A DNA stretch of 64,000 nt from Nocardia transvalensis (GCF_015477765.1 NZ_JADLQQ010000009.1:1-64000), one strand, 5' to 3'. Counted from the first letter of the stretch, positions 32,730 through 41,715 are shown. The notes: generated from the sequence alone by a model not told the origin. Translations and numbers: made by a program.

Positions 32730-33347
32730 CTATTGCATGCTCGCGTAGGCAGCTACCGCACGATCGGCCATTGTGTGAGCGTCTGCCGAATCGGTTCCGC
32801 AGTCTGTATGTGCCTCGGCCCACGAGTCGGCCAAGCGCCGGACGTGCACGGCGCCTCCCGGCGTCGCGAACACCTTCTCCAACTCCGTAGGATGCGCTCG
32901 GTGGTCGCCGGCCAGGTGCAGGCCCAGTGCCAGGAACGAACTGTCCCAGCCGACACCGGCCGCGCCGGGGCCATATGTGCGCCAATGCTCGTTGTCCGGG
33001 ACGGTATGAGTCAGGGAAAGCGTTGCCCGCCTGTCATTGTCAGTGATGACCACGTCGACGGTGCTGACGTCACCCTCGTACTCCCACGTGATCTGCAACC
33101 GGTTCGGAGCGCTGCAATGTTCGATCGTGCCGCTTGTTCCGCTGCTACCGAGCCGGTATCGACCGCCCTCACGGAGATCGCCGTCGATCGGTTCGAACCA
33201 TTGCGTCAGCCGTTCCGGATTCGTGCAGGCGTCCCACAAATCCTCGACGCTCGTGTCGTAGGTCCGCGTCAATGTCACCTGCTTGGTCTGCCCCTGGTCT
33301 GTCACACTACGTCGGACTTGTTCGCTCTCGTTGAGTATGTCGATCAT
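32730..33347 (-). CDS. SRPBCC/AHSA1-family protein
   Basis: The 205-aa protein has the START/Bet-v1-like AHSA1 motif set: VTLTRTYDTSVEDLWDACT, NPERLTQWFEPIDGDLREGG, LQITWEYEGDVSTVDVVI, LSLTHTVPDNEHWRTYGPG and GWDSSFLALGLHL. The fold binds hydrophobic ligands; its precise role is unknown. The ~45-residue C-terminal extension after the domain is atypical. ATG 33347 has AGGAGG upstream. It lies 11 nt after the ArsR regulator, forming the common ArsR-SRPBCC two-gene operon. Confidence 0.83.
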   Translation of the reverse strand: MIDILNESEQVRRSVTDQGQTKQVTLTRTYDTSVEDLWDACTNPERLTQWFEPIDGDLREGGRYRLGSSGTSGTIEHCSAPNRLQITWEYEGDVSTVDVVITDNDRRATLSLTHTVPDNEHWRTYGPGAAGVGWDSSFLALGLHLAGDHRAHPTELEKVFATPGGAVHVRRLADSWAEAHTDCGTDSADAHTMADRAVAAYASMQ

Positions 33348-33358
33348 CGTGTCCTCCT

Positions 33359-33688
33359 TCAACGGTCCCGCTCGCGCTTGCCGCGAACGATTTCGGTTTC
33401 GAGTGCATCGAGCCGGGACTGCCACATGTGACGGAACCGGTCGAGCCACATATCGGCGTCACGCATGCCGGTGCCGTCCACTGCATACAGACGCCGTGCC
33501 CCCTGCGCGCGAACCGTGGCGAATCCGTTCTCACGCAGCACTCGAAGGTGGTGCGACACCGCGGGTTGCGTGATCGGATACTCCCCGCGGATAGCGTCGC
33601 TGATGGCCCCGGCGCTCTGCTCGCCGGCAGCAAGCAGCTCCAGAATCCGTCGTCGCACCGGATCCCCCAGGACATCCAAAGCATCCAC
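33359..33688 (-). CDS. ArsR-family winged-helix repressor
   Basis: The 109-aa protein opens DALDVLGDPVRRRILELL and has the recognition helix region ITQPAVSHHLRVLRENGFAT followed by the wing AQGARRLYAV. No ArsR metal-binding CxC motif is seen, so it belongs to the metal-independent group usually paired with SRPBCC genes. The GTG start is preceded closely by AT-rich sequence and no strong ribosome-binding site, so the mRNA may be leaderless. It is the first gene of the two-gene operon. Confidence 0.85.
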   Translation of the reverse strand: MDALDVLGDPVRRRILELLAAGEQSAGAISDAIRGEYPITQPAVSHHLRVLRENGFATVRAQGARRLYAVDGTGMRDADMWLDRFRHMWQSRLDALETEIVRGKRERDR

Positions 33689-33843
33689 TCGGTCATTTAA
33701 GCACAGATTTAATAAAGTATCAACTGATATGATCTCATCGACGACGCCACAGCGCGGTGAACATCGCAGGGCCGAAATCGAACTCCGCAGTACAGTTCCC
33801 ACTAGGGCCTCCCGATTGGAGCGCGTTCCAGCAGGTTGACCGG

Positions 33844-34728
33844 TTACAGATCGTGTGGTTTTCCCGGTGCCGGAACACGCACGGCCCATCGTGCCCACCG
33901 GGCGGGTGCCGAGGGAGGCGGTTGCCATGGCTCGTGGTCGGCTGTGTTCCATGCATAGGCGGGGATCGCGTGCTGTACGAGATCGTGGAGCCGGGGTAGC
34001 TCGAGTTCCCGCGCGGACCATTGGTACAGGCGCTCGAGGCGTGGCAGGATCACCCCGACGTCGAGTAGGTGGCCGAACCCGTGCTCGGCTTCGACGTACC
34101 GGTCCACGTCGTCTCCGACCGGATAGCGTTGCGGGAGCACTCTCGACAGCGAGAGAAAGATCCCGGTCATCCCCAGTCGGGGGTCCCCCAGCATCGGGCC
34201 GATCGGATGCAGCCAGTCGAGAGCCAGGCGGGGTGCGGAGACCAATGCGTGGGCGTACAGGACTCGGATCAGGACGAGATTGATGAAGAATCGCTCCACC
34301 CTGCTCTCGGCTTCGGCCAGGTGTTCGTGCTCGAGATAGGCGGACACGACGCTGACGTTGTGTGCTCGGTACCAGGATTGCGCGGAGGGCCGCCGGATGA
34401 AGTCCAGGGCGCCGAGAACACTCGGCGAGGACGGGACACCGTCGTACCCGCTGTGGAGTGCGCGTGCCTCGCAGGTATCGCGAAGGAGGCGTTCGTTGAG
34501 GGCACGCCACCACGGACTGCCCGGCGCGGCGCCAACCGCCGGGTTCAGCAAGCCGCGCCGCAACTGCCAGCCCATGAATGCCAGCGCGGCGCGACGGTAG
34601 GGCAGGTGTTTGCCGCCGACCGCCGGACTCTCGTGCAGGTGGCGCATGAGCGCCAGCCTGCCGGCGGGGTCGTCCCGAACCGCCGCCACCCTGGCCTCCG
34701 CATAGTCCGCCGCCGGGGATTGCGCCAC
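33844..34728 (-). CDS. Conserved-looking hypothetical protein, 294 aa
   Basis: I do not recognise the family. The protein is alpha-helical and Arg/Trp/Leu-rich (QSWYRAHNVSVVSAYLEH; FFINLVLIRVLYAHALVSAP; WQWSAREL-type patterns) with no signal peptide. Codon usage (GC-rich third positions) supports coding. The start is probably GTG 34728. A CATAAT -10-like element lies about 7 nt upstream in the minus direction and no Shine-Dalgarno is seen, suggesting a leaderless transcript. It stands alone between the ArsR operon and a TetR gene. Confidence 0.65.
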   Translation of the reverse strand: MAQSPAADYAEARVAAVRDDPAGRLALMRHLHESPAVGGKHLPYRRAALAFMGWQLRRGLLNPAVGAAPGSPWWRALNERLLRDTCEARALHSGYDGVPSSPSVLGALDFIRRPSAQSWYRAHNVSVVSAYLEHEHLAEAESRVERFFINLVLIRVLYAHALVSAPRLALDWLHPIGPMLGDPRLGMTGIFLSLSRVLPQRYPVGDDVDRYVEAEHGFGHLLDVGVILPRLERLYQWSARELELPRLHDLVQHAIPAYAWNTADHEPWQPPPSAPARWARWAVRVPAPGKPHDL

Positions 34729-34827
34729 GCCGCGATTATGACAGCGACCGTTCCCACTCGAATGGCACCGCATCGGCCGTTGCGTACCTGGCCGCGCGGT
34801 TCCCGAGTGGCTGCTTCGCGCTGTCGA

Positions 34828-35484
34828 TCAGGGGCGAGTCGGCTCGGTATAGCGGTCGAGTGTGTAGCTGAACATGTCTTGCCGTAGCCGGGCGATGGTG
34901 TCGTTGTCCGGTTCGAGCACGGCCTGCGTCAGGGTGCCGTCGTTGATGGCCATCAGGGCGCGACCGAGAGCCTCGCGGTCGGTGATGCGACGGCCGATGC
35001 GTGTCATCTTCTGCTCGATCAAGGGCAGGATCGCCGCCCGGATCGCCTCCTCGTGGGCGGTCATTGCGCGGGTCAGGCTCTCGTTGCGCAGGGCGTGTGC
35101 CGTGAATTCCGCCGCGATCCGATGCCGCTGGGCATCGACGGGGATGAGCGCCAGCATTTCGGCGGCCGCGGTTTCCAGTGTTGCCTCCCCCGGTCCGGGC
35201 TCTGGTGGCGTGGTCGCTGCGGCCTGCCGAATACGGTCGAGCAACTGTGCGGTCTGCTGCTCCCACATCGCCAGGAACAGTTCGTCGAGTGAAGCAAAGT
35301 TGGAGTAGAAGGCGCCCCGGGTGTATCCGGCATGCTCACAGACCTGTTCGATGGTCGTTTGCCCGAAGCCTTTCGTGGCGAAGACGGTATGGGCGGCGGC
35401 GAGCAGGTCCCGACGGGTGCGGGCCCGGCGTTTGCCGGGCGCCGCCGGTGCGGACGGGGTGCTTGTCGGTCCGTCGACCATCAT
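34828..35484 (-). CDS. TetR-family transcriptional regulator
   Basis: The 218-aa protein has the TetR HTH at residues ~22-68: TRRDLLAAAHTVFATKGFGQ then TTIEQVCEHAGYTRGAFYSN and FASLDELFLAMW. The ligand domain is all-helical. It starts at tandem ATGs (35484/35481) with GGGAG ~10 nt upstream. A cluster of ATACAT/ATGTAT half-sites lies 55-110 nt upstream and is the likely operator, controlling this gene and the divergent plus-strand unit (dehydrogenase remnant and VOC gene). Confidence 0.87.
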   Translation of the reverse strand: MMVDGPTSTPSAPAAPGKRRARTRRDLLAAAHTVFATKGFGQTTIEQVCEHAGYTRGAFYSNFASLDELFLAMWEQQTAQLLDRIRQAAATTPPEPGPGEATLETAAAEMLALIPVDAQRHRIAAEFTAHALRNESLTRAMTAHEEAIRAAILPLIEQKMTRIGRRITDREALGRALMAINDGTLTQAVLEPDNDTIARLRQDMFSYTLDRYTEPTRP

Positions 35485-35539
35485 CGCTGGTTCATCTCCC
35501 TGGATCGTGCACCGAAGGTGGCGTCTGCCACATTTCAGG

Positions 35540-35565
35540 ATACATGAATGTATTTTTGATACATT
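35540..35565. promoter_or_regulatory. TetR operator candidate (ATACAT/ATGTAT palindromes)
   Basis: Two overlapping perfect palindromes: ATACAT-GA-ATGTAT (35540-35553) and AATGTAT-TTTTG-ATACATT (35547-35565). A further ATGTAT is at 35585-35590, and a consensus -35 TTGACA is at 35571-35576. They lie between the TetR gene and the divergent plus-strand genes. Confidence 0.7.
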
Positions 35566-35752
35566 TTGTATTGACAGTGCATGCATGTATCGGATTGGTG
35601 TCGTCCGAGTGGCATGCGCGGTGGCCGATCGACTCCACCGCTCCCGGCGTGTCGGTGGTGAATCCGACGCGAAGGCGATATCCCTCGATTGCGAGGAGTG
35701 ACCATGAGCATTCCGATGATCGCGTCGACGTTCTCGTGCGATCCGATGGAGG

Positions 35753-36030
35753 ATGAATACCGCCCGCGGCGCGCTGATAGACCAGGACGCCCTGGCCGCC
35801 GCGCTCGAAACCAAAGCATTGGCCGGAGCGGCACTGGACGTCTTCGACCCCGAACCCCCCGCGACGCTGCACTTGTTGCAGGCACCGAATGTGCTGCTCT
35901 CCGCACACACGGCAGGCATTACCCGGGAAACGATGGTCCGCATCACCCAGGCAGTCGTCGATAACGTCACCCGCTTCGCCGCCGGGCGCCCACCGCACGA
36001 CGTGGTCCCTGAGCGGCAGAGACAAGGCTT
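35753..36030 (+). pseudogene. Remnant of a D-2-hydroxyacid dehydrogenase (C-terminal part only)
   Basis: The frame reads NTARGALIDQDALAAALE, AGAALDVFDPEPPATLHLL and APNVLLSAHTAGITRETM, the C-terminal NAD-domain and catalytic His region (SAHTAG) of the D-isomer 2-hydroxyacid dehydrogenase family. The upstream ~200 residues (nucleotide fold GxGxxG and catalytic domain) are missing. A different frame starting at ATG 35704 with a good GAGGAG leads into it, so a deletion has fused two genes near 35750. The frame also runs past its expected end into the next gene. Non-functional by appearance. Confidence 0.7.
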
Positions 36031-36051
36031 TCGCCAGGAGAGGAGCCACTG

Positions 36052-36537
36052 GTGTCCACGCTGTTTCCGCACTATCACGTCGGTATCGTCGTCACCGATC
36101 TCGACGCCGCCATGGCCGAATTCGCTGAACATCTCGGGCTGGAATGGCACACCCCCGTAGCCGTCGAATCCGATCTGCATTCCGGGGCCGGCACCACTGC
36201 GTTCACCTCCCGCATGGCCTATTCCAAACAGGGACCGCCATACCTGGAGCTGCTGGAACAGCGGGTGGGGACCCCGTGGTCGGAACCGGGCCTGCACCAC
36301 CTCGGCCTCTGGACACCGGACGTGCCCAGCGAATCGGAACGACTGCTCGCCGCCGGCCTGCCCCGAATAGTGTCGGCATCCGACGTCTCCACCGGCGCAC
36401 CGTTCGTCTATCACGAAACGTCCGACGGAATCCGGCTCGAACTCATCGACATCGGACGAACCGGTCCGGGCGTGACGTTCTATCTCAGCGGCGCCCTGGA
36501 CGCTCCGTCGGCTCGACACATCGATATTCCGCGGTGA
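36052..36537 (+). CDS. VOC (glyoxalase/dioxygenase-fold) family protein
   Basis: The 161-aa protein has two beta-alpha-beta modules: HYHVGIVVTDLDAAMAEFAEHLGLEW and LHHLGLWTPDVPSESERLLAAGL (each quoted only by its landmark), plus GIRLELID at the end. His10, His82 and Glu134-region residues occupy positions usual for metal ligands in VOC proteins. Substrate unknown. The GTG start has AGGAG upstream. It follows the dehydrogenase remnant and is probably under the nearby TetR site. Confidence 0.8.
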   Translation: MSTLFPHYHVGIVVTDLDAAMAEFAEHLGLEWHTPVAVESDLHSGAGTTAFTSRMAYSKQGPPYLELLEQRVGTPWSEPGLHHLGLWTPDVPSESERLLAAGLPRIVSASDVSTGAPFVYHETSDGIRLELIDIGRTGPGVTFYLSGALDAPSARHIDIPR

Positions 36538-36763
36538 CGCCCGGCGGCGTCGATCAGCGAAGTCGGTGAAGAGCCGTCAACCGAGACACACCAAGGGGAT
36601 CTCAGTGTTCAGCGATCTCATCGCAATCGCATCTATCGTTCCCCGAGGCGAGAGTTCGGGCCATCGAACCGGCCACTTCACCCCTGCCCGCTGCCCGTTC
36701 CGCCACCTTTCGCTGGCTGGGCGATAGCCTTCCGGAAACTCGTCCGTGCTGACAGGAGACGAC

Positions 36764-37048
36764 ATGACGACTGAAGAGCATCCTGCCTCCGAGCTCGACT
36801 CACAGTCGAAGGGCATCCATGAGATTCCCCTCGTAGTTATCCGGGACGAGCCCGCCGCCGGATCGGCGCGTGAGAGCCTGTTGCAGGCGATCGCCCGCGA
36901 AGCGGGCGCAGTCGCAGATCTGCAACCCGGTAACGCTGCCGGCGCCCTGGCCGAGCTTGCTCGGGCCTACGCCCTTGTCACCAGTACTGAGGTCGCGGCA
37001 ACAGCCACACTGACCGCGCGAGGGTCTGCCCATCCCAACCTTGCATGA
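36764..37048 (+). CDS. Small hypothetical protein, 94 aa
   Basis: Unrecognised acidic, Ala/Glu-rich soluble protein (IPLVVIRDEPAAGSARESLL; AGALAELARAYALVTSTEV). ATG 36764 has a strong AGGAGACGAC Shine-Dalgarno, supporting a real gene; the in-frame start 18 nt earlier does not. There is no partner gene. The preceding 226 nt show nothing recognisable. Confidence 0.55.
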   Translation: MTTEEHPASELDSQSKGIHEIPLVVIRDEPAAGSARESLLQAIAREAGAVADLQPGNAAGALAELARAYALVTSTEVAATATLTARGSAHPNLA

Positions 37049-37144
37049 CGAACACACCTCGAAGTGGCTTTCGTGATCCGGTATTGCCGACGAGCGTGTG
37101 CCGGGCAGACCCACTGTTAGCTCGGCCGAGCCCGGTGGCAGGCA

Positions 37145-37285
37145 TCAGGACGTGTGAGCGTCGTGCTTGTCGCGGTTGGCTAGGACCTGGTCCATGTGGG
37201 TCTGTGCCCAGTGCCTGAGGTCGCGTGTCGTCTGACCTATCGCGCGCAATTCGGCTACATAGGAGATTGGCTGTATCGCTCACGC
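37145..37285 (-). pseudogene. Possible short gene remnant
   Basis: A 43-codon minus-strand frame reads VAELRAIGQTTRDLRHWAQT then HMDQVLANRDKHDAHTS before a stop. It is coherent helical, charged sequence, but has no acceptable start codon or ribosome-binding site. It may be the tail of a deleted protein. Confidence 0.25.
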
Positions 37286-37322
37286 GGATTCGCTGAACGG
37301 CCGCCCTACCCGCAGACGGAAA

Positions 37323-38441
37323 TTACGGACGCGTGGCCTCGTCGACGAGGGCGTCGATGACATCGTCGACGCCCGGACCCGACTCGGTAGGGACCTGATT
37401 CAGGATGATGGTCACCGCACAGTCGCGGGTCGCGCCGCCGGCGGTGTAGAAGCCGGGGATGCTCCCGCCGTGACCCCACGTTTCGACACCGGACGCGGTG
37501 GTCCCGCCGAACAGCCCTAATCCGATCCGGTCCGACGAGTACGGGTCGGGGATGGTGCGCAGCATCTCGGCCAGTTGCGCCGCCGGCACCACTGTGCCCG
37601 ACAGCAGGGCGATGAAGAAGTGGTTCAGATCGTGGCCGGTGGAAACCATGGCCCCGTCGGGCAAACCACCGTTGGGGTCGATATCGGTGATGTCGACGCG
37701 GCGGCCGTCGGCCTCGAGATAGGCACGCGGGTGGGGGCCGCGGATGACGCTGTCGATCGGATACTGCGGCCAGTAGGTGTCGCGCAGCCCCAACGGGCCG
37801 ATGATCCGTTGGGCCACTTCGATATCGACCGGCACGCCGGTCACCCGTTCGATCAGTTGCCCGGCGAGCAGGTAGTTGGTGTTGGAGTACTCGAAACCGG
37901 TGCCGGGGGAGAACGGGGCGGGCTGATCCAGACCGAGTCGGATCAGGTCGCCGATCGAGTGGGATTGCGTGAGTGCTTCGACGGAGTCGAGATCCAGTCG
38001 GGACAGATAATCCGGTATTCCGCTGGTGTGCTGCAGTAGATTTCGGACGGTCACCCGTTCGCCGTCGCCGCCGGGTCCGGTGACGATGCCGGGAAGATAG
38101 CGTGCCACGGGAGCGTCGAGTTCCACGCGGTTCTCCGCGACCAGTTGCAGCACGACCGAGGCGACGAATGTCTTGGTGTTGCTCGCGATCCGCGCGCGTG
38201 CGGCGTCGGGGAAGACGGCTCCGGTGGTTGTGTCGGCCACACCGCTGGTGAGTTGGACATCATGGCCCTCACGGGTGAGCACCAATTGCGCTCCGGGAAC
38301 ACCAGCGTCGCGCACGAGCCGATCCAGCAGCGGCTGCAGGCGTGTGGAGGATGTCGGTATGCCGCCGTCCGCACACGCACCGACCCCGGCGGGTACGGCC
38401 AGAACAAGTACTGCTGCCGCCACAGCGAGGGGCCACTTCAC
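37323..38441 (-). CDS. Secreted serine beta-lactamase-fold hydrolase (class C/DD-peptidase-like)
   Basis: The 372-aa protein has a cleavable N-terminus (WPLAVAAAVLVLAVPAGVGA) followed by Cys23 in a lipobox-like VGAC, so it may be a lipoprotein. Catalytic motifs are all present: SxxK in IASNTKTFV (S87, K90), the YSN triad in FEYSNTNYL (Y185-N187), and HGG in WGHGGSIPG. It resembles D-alanyl-D-alanine carboxypeptidases/esterases more than resistance enzymes. The GTG start has GGAGG that coincides with the stop codon of the small membrane protein gene 6 nt upstream, indicating coupled translation. Confidence 0.85.
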   Translation of the reverse strand: MKWPLAVAAAVLVLAVPAGVGACADGGIPTSSTRLQPLLDRLVRDAGVPGAQLVLTREGHDVQLTSGVADTTTGAVFPDAARARIASNTKTFVASVVLQLVAENRVELDAPVARYLPGIVTGPGGDGERVTVRNLLQHTSGIPDYLSRLDLDSVEALTQSHSIGDLIRLGLDQPAPFSPGTGFEYSNTNYLLAGQLIERVTGVPVDIEVAQRIIGPLGLRDTYWPQYPIDSVIRGPHPRAYLEADGRRVDITDIDPNGGLPDGAMVSTGHDLNHFFIALLSGTVVPAAQLAEMLRTIPDPYSSDRIGLGLFGGTTASGVETWGHGGSIPGFYTAGGATRDCAVTIILNQVPTESGPGVDDVIDALVDEATRP

Positions 38442-38447
38442 TTCTCT

Positions 38448-38615
38448 TTACCTCCAATAGATTCCAGCGCTGTCATAGATCCGCCGAGCAGAAGCATGCA
38501 GACCCGACCAGCCGTGGCACCGATTATCACGACTCGTCCGCGGCCCGGCCCTGATCGCAAGCAGGAAGGCCCCCGTCGCCGCCACGGGCCCGACAACGTT
38601 GACGAGGTATGTCAT
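38448..38615 (-). CDS. Small membrane protein, 55 aa, upstream of the beta-lactamase-fold gene
   Basis: The short frame encodes TYLVNVVGPVAATGAFLLAI (one membrane segment) and a basic, cytoplasm-like tail ending ARRIYDSAGIYWR. It has a strong AGGAG at 7 nt from ATG 38615, and its TAA stop overlaps the GGAGG of the next gene. These translation signals make it likely to be a genuine small gene. No family recognised. Confidence 0.5.
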   Translation of the reverse strand: MTYLVNVVGPVAATGAFLLAIRAGPRTSRDNRCHGWSGLHASARRIYDSAGIYWR

Positions 38616-38936
38616 CCCTGGTCTCCTACTGATGTCCGGAAGGTGATCGTCGGAACTCAGGACACACCATGCCGCGGCGGCACGGTCAACACCGAGTTGG
38701 CTGTGTCGGTTCGTAACTGTGCGATTGCGAATGGGACCGCGCCCGAACACCAGTGGGGATCGGTGGTGCCGTCAGTGGTGCTGTCGTCGCGGTGGATGTG
38801 GCGCCGCGCACCACCGATCGGGTAGCGCTTTTGGGTCAAGACGGAATTCGGCAGGGTAGTGCCCCGCGACGAATCTGATGAGTATCCGGGATACAGGTGC
38901 GATGTGAAGGGGGAGTTGACGGGCGACGGTGGAGCC
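38616..38936. other. Intergenic region between divergent units
   Basis: 321 nt without a convincing gene. It should contain the promoters for the small membrane protein/hydrolase pair (minus) and the PAP2-like/two-component unit (plus). I see no clear palindrome. Confidence 0.35.
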
Positions 38937-39566
38937 ATGGCTGTTACCTCGTTTACTCGACCCGTTCCGCGTTTCTCGTTGCCTCGCATCGTCTGTGGGG
39001 CGGTGTTGCTGCTACTCGTTGCGGCGGTGTACTGCCTCGGCGTTCGCACCTATGCCGGCCAGTTCGTCGACGACGGTTTCATGCGCATTGTGTCTGGCTG
39101 GTTCGGCATCGATGTGCCGAGCCGAGGGCTGCTCGGGGAGATTCAACTGCCCGCGTTCGGGGGCGCGCTCTCGGTACTGATCCTGACTCTGGTGGTGCGC
39201 CCGTCTGCTCGGCGCATGGTTCACGCGGGTGTGGTCGTACTCGGGACCGCGGTAGCGGCCGCCCTACTGAAGGATTCGCTCGAGCGGCCGTCGCTGGGAA
39301 TCGGCGCGGGCATCAACTCGTTTCCGTCCAACACGATTGCGGTGTTCGTTGCGGTAGAGTGTGCGATCGTTGCAGCGGCTCCGATTGCGGTGCGCTGGTG
39401 GCTTCGCGTCGTGGCGGCGATCGTTGCCGGTGGTTTCGGCGTCGCGGTGATCGCACTCCAGTGGCATCGGCCGACGGATGTCGTTGCCGCACTGCTGCTT
39501 GCGAGCGCTATATCGATGATCAGTTCGGCTCTCCTGCTCGGCGACGGGGGAGTGCGTGGGAGATGA
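38937..39566 (+). CDS. PAP2-like membrane protein with degenerate phosphatase motifs
   Basis: The 209-aa protein has about five to six membrane segments (IVCGAVLLLLVAAVYCLG, LSVLILTLVV, GVVVLGTAVAAALL). Positions of the PAP2 motifs are recognisable: KDSLERP (C1), SFPSNT in place of PSGH (C2), and LQWHRPTDVVAA in place of SR-N6-H-x3-D (C3). The catalytic His of C2 is replaced, so phosphatase activity is doubtful. ATG 38937 has GGTGGAG close upstream. It ends 7 nt before the response regulator start, so it belongs to the same operon and may sense or modify lipid carriers. Confidence 0.6.
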   Translation: MAVTSFTRPVPRFSLPRIVCGAVLLLLVAAVYCLGVRTYAGQFVDDGFMRIVSGWFGIDVPSRGLLGEIQLPAFGGALSVLILTLVVRPSARRMVHAGVVVLGTAVAAALLKDSLERPSLGIGAGINSFPSNTIAVFVAVECAIVAAAPIAVRWWLRVVAAIVAGGFGVAVIALQWHRPTDVVAALLLASAISMISSALLLGDGGVRGR

Positions 39567-39573
39567 CGCTGTC

Positions 39574-40269
39574 GTGAATCTGCTGCTGGTGGAGGATGAT
39601 CCGAAGATCGTCGAGGCGCTCGGTATGTCGCTCGTGCGTCTGGGATACGACGTGGACCATCTTGCCGGGGCATCGGCGGATTTGCGTCAGCGGGTGGCGA
39701 AGGCCGATGCGGTTGTCCTCGATATCGGTCTTCCGGGGGAAGACGGGTTCGCCGTGTGCCGGGCGATACGCCGATGGAGCTCGGTTCCGATTCTCATGCT
39801 CACCGCCCGTTCCGATGATATTGATATGGTGGCCGGACTCGAGGTCGGTGCGGACGATTATGTGGTCAAACCGGTGAGTCCGCGGGTGCTCGATGCCCGG
39901 ATCAAGGCCGTCCTGCGCAGAAATATGCCCGTTGCCGCACCGGCATCCGAGCATTCAGAAGCCGCCGTCGCAGCCACCGAACCGGGTCTTCGCATCGATC
40001 GCCTGGCCGCAGAAGTGACCCGCGACGGCATTCCGCTGAATCTCAGCCCGACGGAGAAGCGGCTGCTGTTCGCGCTCGCCGATCACCCCGGACAGGTACT
40101 GAGCCGCGAGCAGCTGCTGGAATTGGCCTGGAATCAGGGCTTTCTCGGAGATTCCAGCCTCGTCGACAACGCCATCTACAGGCTGCGCGCGAAAATCGAC
40201 GGAGGACACGAGGAAAACCACATCGAGACGGTACGCGGATTCGGATATCGTTTTCGGGCCGTGCCGTGA
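39574..40269 (+). CDS. OmpR-family response regulator
   Basis: The 231-aa protein has a receiver domain (LLLVEDDPK, phospho-acceptor D50 in AVVLDIGLPGEDGF, Lys in DYVVKPVSPR) and a C-terminal winged helix (LNLSPTEKRLLFAL, SLVDNAIYRLRAKI, ETVRGFGYRF). GTG 39574 is chosen because it avoids overlap with the PAP2-like gene; GTG 39556 is an alternative. The stop overlaps the GTG of the sensor kinase (GTGA), the usual coupling of a two-component pair. Confidence 0.9.
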   Translation: MNLLLVEDDPKIVEALGMSLVRLGYDVDHLAGASADLRQRVAKADAVVLDIGLPGEDGFAVCRAIRRWSSVPILMLTARSDDIDMVAGLEVGADDYVVKPVSPRVLDARIKAVLRRNMPVAAPASEHSEAAVAATEPGLRIDRLAAEVTRDGIPLNLSPTEKRLLFALADHPGQVLSREQLLELAWNQGFLGDSSLVDNAIYRLRAKIDGGHEENHIETVRGFGYRFRAVP

Positions 40270-41648
40270 CCCGGTGGTCGCCCGGAGCCGTGGTGTCCAG
40301 CCTGCGCGGGCGAATCCTGGTCGCAATGATCTCCGTCGCATGCGTCACGGCTGTCCTGACGGGCGGCGCGCTCGCGGTGAAGACGCGGACCTGGGTGTAC
40401 GAGGGCGCGCAGGAAGCGGCGTTTTCGGAATTCAGGCACGATATGGAGAACTATTTCGGCAGAGGACAATTCGTCACTGTCGACGAGTTGTCGTCGGAAT
40501 ACACCGTGACAATGGACGGCGTCATGGTGCGGCAGGGCGACACCAGAATCGGGGAATTCTCCTCGGGCCTTCGGGAAGGGCTCGATCGGTCGAGTGATAT
40601 CTACCTCTTCGAGCGGCTGCCAGGGCGGCGAGTGGGCGTGGGTTACGCTGTGGCCGAACGAGATCGCCCGGGAACAGGCCATCTTTCGGTGTACACCATC
40701 CGGAAGCTGAGCGGCGTGCCGGAGAAGCTGAATCAACTGGCTTGGATCATCTCACTGTCGGTGCTCGGGTGTGCCGTGCTCGGCGCTCTGCTCGGATTCG
40801 TGCTCACGACGTCGATTGTTCGGCCGTTGCGCCGCATCGAGAACGCCGCTCGCCGAGTGGCGGACGGCGAGGCGATCAGTGCACTGCCGGACACGGCCAT
40901 CACCGAATTGCGCGACGTGACCACGACATTCAACGACATGGTCGATCGCCAGCGGGAGATCGTCAGGGGCTTGGTCGAACAGGACGAGCGCGCGCAGCGC
41001 TTCGTCAGCGACGTGGCACACGAACTGCGCAGTCCCCTGGCGGCCCTCGTGCCGGCCGCCGAGGTACTCGATGAAGAGCTCACCGACCGCGACGGTGATG
41101 CAGGGACTGCGGCGCGGCTGATCGGTTCCGAGATCAATGGCCTGGCGCGGCTGGTGGAGGACCTGCTCGAGATGTCCCAGCGCGACAAAGGCCATGCGGT
41201 GGTCCTGTCCGAGACCGTCGATCTGGTCGAACTGATCGCGCGAACGCTCAGATTGCGCGGCTGGACCGATACCGTGGTGGTCACACACGAACTCGGCGAC
41301 GAACGAACCATCCGCAGCGACCCGCGCCGCATCGAGGCCATTATCGCGAACCTCGTCGGTAATTCGTTCCGTCACGGTCGGCCTCCGATTGCCGTCGCGA
41401 CAAGGCGGGGGACCGATCGAGTATTGCTCGAAGTCCGTGATTGCGGACCGGGAATCCCGGCCGGGCACGTGGACCGGGTATTCGAGCGACTGTACAAAGT
41501 GTCCGAATCCCGCACGCGCACAGGGGGAGCGGGTCTCGGACTCGCCATCGCCCGGGAGAACGCCCGACTGTTGGGCGGTGACCTGACCTACCGCCGAACC
41601 GGTGACACCACCGTGTTCGGCGCGGAACTGCCCACGGGAGATCTGTGA
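40266..41648 (+). CDS. Sensor histidine kinase
   Basis: The 460-aa membrane kinase has TM1 ~17-38, an extracytoplasmic sensor of ~115 residues, TM2 ~157-184, HAMP, then the H-box FVSDVAHELRSPLAAL with phospho-His252. The ATP-binding N-box is IIANLVGNSFRHG, with DCGPGIP and GGAGLGLAIA for G1/G2. It phosphorylates the regulator encoded just upstream. The neighbouring secreted double protease is a likely target gene or part of the same envelope response. Confidence 0.9.
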   Translation: MTRWSPGAVVSSLRGRILVAMISVACVTAVLTGGALAVKTRTWVYEGAQEAAFSEFRHDMENYFGRGQFVTVDELSSEYTVTMDGVMVRQGDTRIGEFSSGLREGLDRSSDIYLFERLPGRRVGVGYAVAERDRPGTGHLSVYTIRKLSGVPEKLNQLAWIISLSVLGCAVLGALLGFVLTTSIVRPLRRIENAARRVADGEAISALPDTAITELRDVTTTFNDMVDRQREIVRGLVEQDERAQRFVSDVAHELRSPLAALVPAAEVLDEELTDRDGDAGTAARLIGSEINGLARLVEDLLEMSQRDKGHAVVLSETVDLVELIARTLRLRGWTDTVVVTHELGDERTIRSDPRRIEAIIANLVGNSFRHGRPPIAVATRRGTDRVLLEVRDCGPGIPAGHVDRVFERLYKVSESRTRTGGAGLGLAIARENARLLGGDLTYRRTGDTTVFGAELPTGDL

Positions 41649-41715
41649 TGTTCTTGCGATGTAGGTGATGTCCCGCGGCGAAGATTCGGCGACGTCGGTG
41701 AAGAGAATCGATGTC

